The position numbers and the translations under genes are program-made. Of a stretch of 8,571 nt of DNA, positions 6,293 to 8,571 are shown piece by piece. The notes under the pieces were generated by a model. It did not search any database and was not told where the DNA came from. It saw only the letters and a list, made by a program, of their open reading frames with translations. This DNA comes from CAZIDL01 sp964537825 (GTDB taxonomy: Bacteria; Bacteroidota; Bacteroidia; Flavobacteriales_D; CAYVSK01), in the NCBI GenBank assembly GCA_964537825.1, contig CAZIDL010000085.1:1-8571 (forward strand), in the 5' to 3' direction. Each line of letters begins with the position of its first letter. The stretch's first letter is position 1.

Positions 6293-7078
6293 TCAGGCTA
6301 CCCCTTTCAGAAGGGCTCCCACCCCATATGCCGCTACCGCAGCGATGCTCCCCACGAGGAACATCTCGAGGCCGGCACGGAACCAGTTCTGGCGTGTGAT
6401 ACGGACTTTGAGTGCACCCAGAACGAAGAGGCTAATGCCGGTCATCGCGGATGCGATGAGGAAGGTGTTCTCCTGTAGCGCTTCATAGAGTTGAGCGATC
6501 GCAAAGGCCATCAGGGGAATGAACCCGAAAAAGCAAAAGCTCAAAAAGGTCACGCCAGCGTTCTTAAGGGGAGAACTTTCGTCATGGATGATCTCCAACT
6601 CCTCCTTCATCATGATGTCCACCCAAGCCTCCTCGTTCTTTGCCAACAGATCCACGATCTGACGGGCATCCTGCTCCTCGTACCCTTTGGCTGTATAGAT
6701 CTCCACCATCTCCTGCTTCTCCCCTTCGGGATAGACCTGCACTTCCCAACGCTCCCGATCCCTTTCCGCCTGGTTGTACTCGTTCTCCGCCCGGGTGCTC
6801 AGAAAATCCCCTACCGCCATCGAGATCCCGTCCGCAAAGAGGTTCGCAAAGCCCAGGATGAGGACGATCCCTGCAGTGAGATCAGCTCCTGCGACCCCGG
6901 CAACGACCGCGAAAGTAGTGATGATCCCATCAAGCCCGCCGTAGACAGCGCTCCCGATGTATTGACCGGAACCCTTGTGGGGCTCAGGATGCGCATTGGG
7001 ATCGTGAGCCCTTTTCGAAGCCTCCACGTCCCCTTTCTGATACGCCTCTCGGGCTTGGTCGATGCTCCTTGATAACAT
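6293..7078 (-). CDS. VIT1/CCC1-family iron/manganese transporter
   Basis: This 261-residue inner-membrane protein belongs to the vacuolar iron transporter family (DUF125), which exports Fe2+ or Mn2+ from the cytoplasm by proton exchange. The family signature is clear: AVYGGLDGIITTFAVVAG (residues 44-61, with Asp50 in the first helix), then GFANLFADGISMAVGDFLS (76-94). Five membrane segments are seen, at about 43-62, 66-92, 172-200, 205-225 and 236-258. Between the second and third lies the cytoplasmic Glu-rich metal-binding region (95-165). It includes ERDRERWEVQ, EGEKQEMVEIYTAKG and DIMMKEELE, whose Met156-Met157 and Glu160 match the Met pair and Glu of the plant VIT1 metal-binding domain. 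The length is normal for bacterial members without a ferritin-like domain. The first 40 residues are hydrophilic with several His. It is convergent with the sensor gene and divergent from the Crp/Fnr gene. Which metal it carries cannot be told from the sequence. Confidence 0.93.
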   Translation of the reverse strand: MLSRSIDQAREAYQKGDVEASKRAHDPNAHPEPHKGSGQYIGSAVYGGLDGIITTFAVVAGVAGADLTAGIVLILGFANLFADGISMAVGDFLSTRAENEYNQAERDRERWEVQVYPEGEKQEMVEIYTAKGYEEQDARQIVDLLAKNEEAWVDIMMKEELEIIHDESSPLKNAGVTFLSFCFFGFIPLMAFAIAQLYEALQENTFLIASAMTGISLFVLGALKVRITRQNWFRAGLEMFLVGSIAAVAAYGVGALLKGVA

Positions 7079-7109
7079 GTGAACGGCTATCCCTTTGCAT
7101 TCCTCCTTT

Positions 7110-7117
7110 CAAAATTA
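7110..7117 (-). promoter_or_regulatory. -7 box for the metal transporter gene
   Basis: On the minus strand TAATTTTG (7117 to 7110) matches the Bacteroidota -7 consensus TAnnTTTG at every fixed base. Transcription would start near 7104, about 25 bases before the ATG at 7078. No -33 TTG is found at the expected distance, which would fit a promoter needing an activator. A degenerate Fnr-like dyad lies upstream at 7141-7154. Confidence 0.45.
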
Positions 7118-7164
7118 ACCCTATTTTCGAGGGCACCCCGACGATCGGTGTCATATAGAAGAAA

Positions 7165-7190
7165 GAGCCCTTAATGGGTCTCCTTTTCTT
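7165..7190 (+). terminator. Terminator-like hairpin upstream of the Crp/Fnr gene
   Basis: GAGCCC (7165-7170) pairs with GGG-CTC (7176-7182, one bulged T at 7179) over loop TTAAT, followed by CTTTTCTT (7183-7190). It lies in the divergent gap, 29 bases before the start codon at 7219, and could be an attenuator or shield the promoter from read-through. A second weaker dyad precedes it (GGCACC 7132-7137 with GGTGTC 7147-7152, one wobble pair). Confidence 0.35.
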
Positions 7191-7203
7191 CAAAAGTTCC
7201 TTC

Positions 7204-7211
7204 TACCTTTG
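7204..7211 (+). promoter_or_regulatory. -7 box immediately before the Crp/Fnr gene
   Basis: TACCTTTG matches TAnnTTTG at every fixed base and ends only seven bases before the ATG at 7219. If used, the mRNA would have almost no leader. No TTG lies at the right spacing upstream (only TTTT at 7184-7187), so the assignment is uncertain. Confidence 0.35.
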
Positions 7212-7218
7212 AGCTTCG

Positions 7219-7899
7219 ATGAACGCCCTCTCCACATCCGGTCGATTCCCCCTTCTCAAGAACTGCTCGGAAGCAGGGATCGACCGCCTGAACGAAGCCG
7301 GGGAGGAAATGCTCCTCGCCGGAGGACAACGCCCGATCCAGGAAGGATCCCCTACCGACGGGGTCCATTTCCTTCTTCAAGGGAAGGTGAAGGTCTTCAC
7401 TTCCTCCCTCCTCAAAAAAGAACAGATCGTTCGCCTGGCCACGGAAGGGAATATCATAGGCCACAGGGGCATCAACGAGGAATGGAAGTTCCCGATAGGA
7501 GCTGAGGCCTTGGAACGATCCCGGACCTTCTTCATCCAGCTCGATGCCTTCTATACGGTTCTCAAGGAAGAGGCAGCTATGGACAATGACCTCATGTTCT
7601 TCTTTGCGAACGAACTGATGTGGTCGGAACGCTGGATGAAATGGATGACGCAATTGCGTGCCATGCAGCGGATCGCTGCAGCCCTCCTCTATATCCATTC
7701 CAAGTTCGGGAGCGGGAACGAGCTTTTCCTCCTCCCTCTCAAGCGGGATGAGATCGCCGATCTTGCAGCGACCACGCAGGAGCAGGTATCCCGCACCCTT
7801 AGCGAATTCTCCAGGGACGGAAAGGTCGAGCTCCAACGAGGGGCTATGGCCATTCGCGATCTCGAAGGCCTCCGGGCGCTTCGCGACGGGGATCGATAG
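7219..7899 (+). CDS. Crp/Fnr-family transcriptional regulator
   Basis: This is a 226-residue cytoplasmic regulator of normal family length. Residues about 15-115 form the cyclic-nucleotide-binding-type beta roll, with the typical GVHFLLQGKVKVF strand pair (48-60) and EGNIIGHRGI (76-85), as in many Bacteroidota members. The cAMP-binding pattern of E. coli CRP is not evident, and there is only one Cys (16), so it is not an Fe-S FNR; the signal is unknown. A long dimer helix (about 118-140) leads to a winged helix-turn-helix (150-210): LPLKRDEIADLAATTQEQVSRTLSEF. The recognition helix carries Glu188, Ser191 and Arg192, matching Glu209, Ser212 and Arg213 of E. coli FNR rather than the E-T-V-G-R of CRP. 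It precedes the lyase gene by about 107 bases on the same strand, with an Fnr-type dyad between them, so it probably controls that gene. It is divergent from the metal transporter. Confidence 0.93.
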   Translation: MNALSTSGRFPLLKNCSEAGIDRLNEAGEEMLLAGGQRPIQEGSPTDGVHFLLQGKVKVFTSSLLKKEQIVRLATEGNIIGHRGINEEWKFPIGAEALERSRTFFIQLDAFYTVLKEEAAMDNDLMFFFANELMWSERWMKWMTQLRAMQRIAAALLYIHSKFGSGNELFLLPLKRDEIADLAATTQEQVSRTLSEFSRDGKVELQRGAMAIRDLEGLRALRDGDR

Positions 7900-7923
7900 G
7901 CCTCCTTCTTATCCCCCGCTTAT

Positions 7924-7939
7924 CATGACGAGGGTCATG
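7924..7939. promoter_or_regulatory. Fnr/Crp-type operator candidate upstream of the lyase gene
   Basis: CATGAC-GAGG-GTCATG is a perfect dyad of two 6-base arms with a 4-base spacer. The inner ATGAC-N4-GTCAT has the geometry of an FNR box (TTGAT-N4-ATCAA) and shares its TGA core. Its centre (7931.5) is 32 bases upstream of the centre of a weak -7-like sequence, TGACTTTC (7960-7967). That puts it near -40 to -42 from the likely transcription start, the class II activator position. The regulator is probably the product of the adjacent gene. Confidence 0.55.
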
Positions 7940-8006
7940 TTCTTCCCCTCCACCTACTCTGACTTTCGTACGGTAGCATCAAAACCACGACCGAATGGTA
8001 TCCCGT

Positions 8007-8571
8007 ATGCAAAGCAGTTCAAGACCATCCTGGGCCGAACCCTACAAGATCAAGATGGTCGAACCCCTTCGGATGACCACGAAGGAGGAACGGCAAAAAG
8101 CCATCGAAGAAGGCGGCTACAACACCTTTCTGCTCCGCTCGGAGGATGTTTATATCGATCTCCTTACCGATAGCGGAACATCCGCGATGAGCGACCGTCA
8201 ATGGGCGGCTATGATGTTGGGGGATGAAGCTTATGCAGGGAGCCGAAACTTCTTCGCCCTCGAAGAGGCCGTTCAAGAGCATTATGGCTATAAGTACGTC
8301 GTTCCGACCCATCAAGGCCGCGGAGCAGAGCACATCCTCTCTTCCATTCTCATCAAGGAAGGGGATATCGTACCCGGTAACATGTACTTTACCACCACAA
8401 AACTCCATCAGGAGCTCGCAGGGGGCACCTTCAAGGACATCATCATAGATGAGGCTCACGACCCTTCTAGCGAACATCCCTTTAAGGGGAACGTGGACCT
8501 TGACAAGCTCCAAGGTCTGATCGAGGAATACGGGGCCGATCGCATCCCCTACGTCTCGATCGCTACCGCCG
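8007..8571 (+). CDS. Tyrosine phenol-lyase / tryptophanase family PLP enzyme, N-terminal part (runs off right edge)
   Basis: The 188 visible residues are a close match to the beta-eliminating lyase family (TnaA/Tpl). These PLP enzymes split tyrosine to phenol, pyruvate and ammonia, or tryptophan to indole, pyruvate and ammonia. Family blocks seen are AEPYKIKMVEP (10-20), GYNTFLLRSEDVYIDLLTDSGT (37-58), GDEAYAGS (72-79), VVPTHQGRGAEH (98-109) and GNMYFTTTKLHQE (124-136). Against Citrobacter tyrosine phenol-lyase numbering (offset five), Tyr76, Arg105, Phe128 and Thr129 match Tyr71, Arg100, Phe123 and Thr124. E. coli tryptophanase has Asp where this protein has Thr129, so tyrosine phenol-lyase (tpl) is favoured. 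However, related proteins with Thr are often annotated tryptophanase (tnaA). The PLP lysine and substrate-specificity residues of the C-terminal half are beyond the window. ATG at 8007 is chosen because homologues start 5-15 residues before the AEP motif; an in-frame ATG at 7995 is possible. No Shine-Dalgarno sequence is seen. Confidence 0.92.
   Translation, partial: MQSSSRPSWAEPYKIKMVEPLRMTTKEERQKAIEEGGYNTFLLRSEDVYIDLLTDSGTSAMSDRQWAAMMLGDEAYAGSRNFFALEEAVQEHYGYKYVVPTHQGRGAEHILSSILIKEGDIVPGNMYFTTTKLHQELAGGTFKDIIIDEAHDPSSEHPFKGNVDLDKLQGLIEEYGADRIPYVSIATA

Noticed and set aside
6491..7072. Plus-strand open frame of 193 codons opposite the metal transporter
   Set aside because: It is the complement of an unmistakable VIT-family gene; its Leu/His-rich runs come from the antisense reading of membrane helices.
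7171..7836. Minus-strand open frame of 221 codons opposite the Crp/Fnr gene
   Set aside because: The plus strand encodes a complete, well-matched Crp/Fnr protein; the antisense product has no recognisable features.
1..8571. CRISPR array, insertion sequence, phage or defence island, tRNA genes
   Set aside because: I found no direct-repeat arrays, transposase or integrase motifs, terminal inverted repeats, tRNA cloverleaf or known defence proteins. The genes look like ordinary chromosomal single-gene units.

Overview
The window looks like chromosomal DNA from a member of the Bacteroidota, probably a Flavobacteriales or Cytophagales relative with fairly high GC (about half G+C by eye). The reasons are the two-component-type propeller / Y_Y_Y / SpoIIE phosphatase architecture, an Fnr/Crp-like regulator of Bacteroidota type, several matches to the Bacteroidota promoter signal (-7 box TAnnTTTG, once with a -33 TTG at 19-base spacing), and few usable Shine-Dalgarno sequences. 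The genus cannot be fixed from this sequence. There are no tRNA or rRNA genes, insertion sequences or CRISPR arrays.

Layout, left to right. (1) The 5' end of a gene for a secreted protein leaves the left edge on the minus strand. Its 5' leader carries a terminator-like hairpin. (2) A divergent plus-strand gene (492-1190) encodes an unrecognised protein that I read as a remote RNase H-fold protein of the DUF429 kind; it has the best promoter match in the window. (3) A convergent minus-strand gene (1322-2365) encodes an exported or membrane-anchored fusion of a thioredoxin-like domain with an MsrA-like domain. (4) Divergent from it is a 3.7-kb gene (2490-6188) for a membrane sensor: signal peptide, 14 propeller strands, Y_Y_Y domain, one membrane helix, coiled coil and a PP2C/SpoIIE phosphatase. 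It ends at a clear intrinsic terminator. (5) A convergent minus-strand gene (6293-7078) encodes a VIT1/CCC1-family metal transporter. (6) Divergent from that, a Crp/Fnr-family regulator (7219-7899) is followed by the 5' part of a tyrosine phenol-lyase / tryptophanase gene (8007 to the right edge).

The most interesting part is the right end. A perfect dyad ATGAC-N4-GTCAT, with the half-site geometry of an FNR box, lies just upstream of the lyase gene and just downstream of the Crp/Fnr gene. The regulator's recognition helix carries the E-x-x-S-R pattern that reads such TGA-core half sites in FNR. A degenerate copy of the dyad sits between the regulator and the metal transporter at a similar distance from the transporter's -7 box. 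This suggests a small local regulon (regulator, amino-acid lyase, perhaps metal transporter), but it is inference. The other genes look like independent units; I see no evidence for a multi-gene defence or mobile system.
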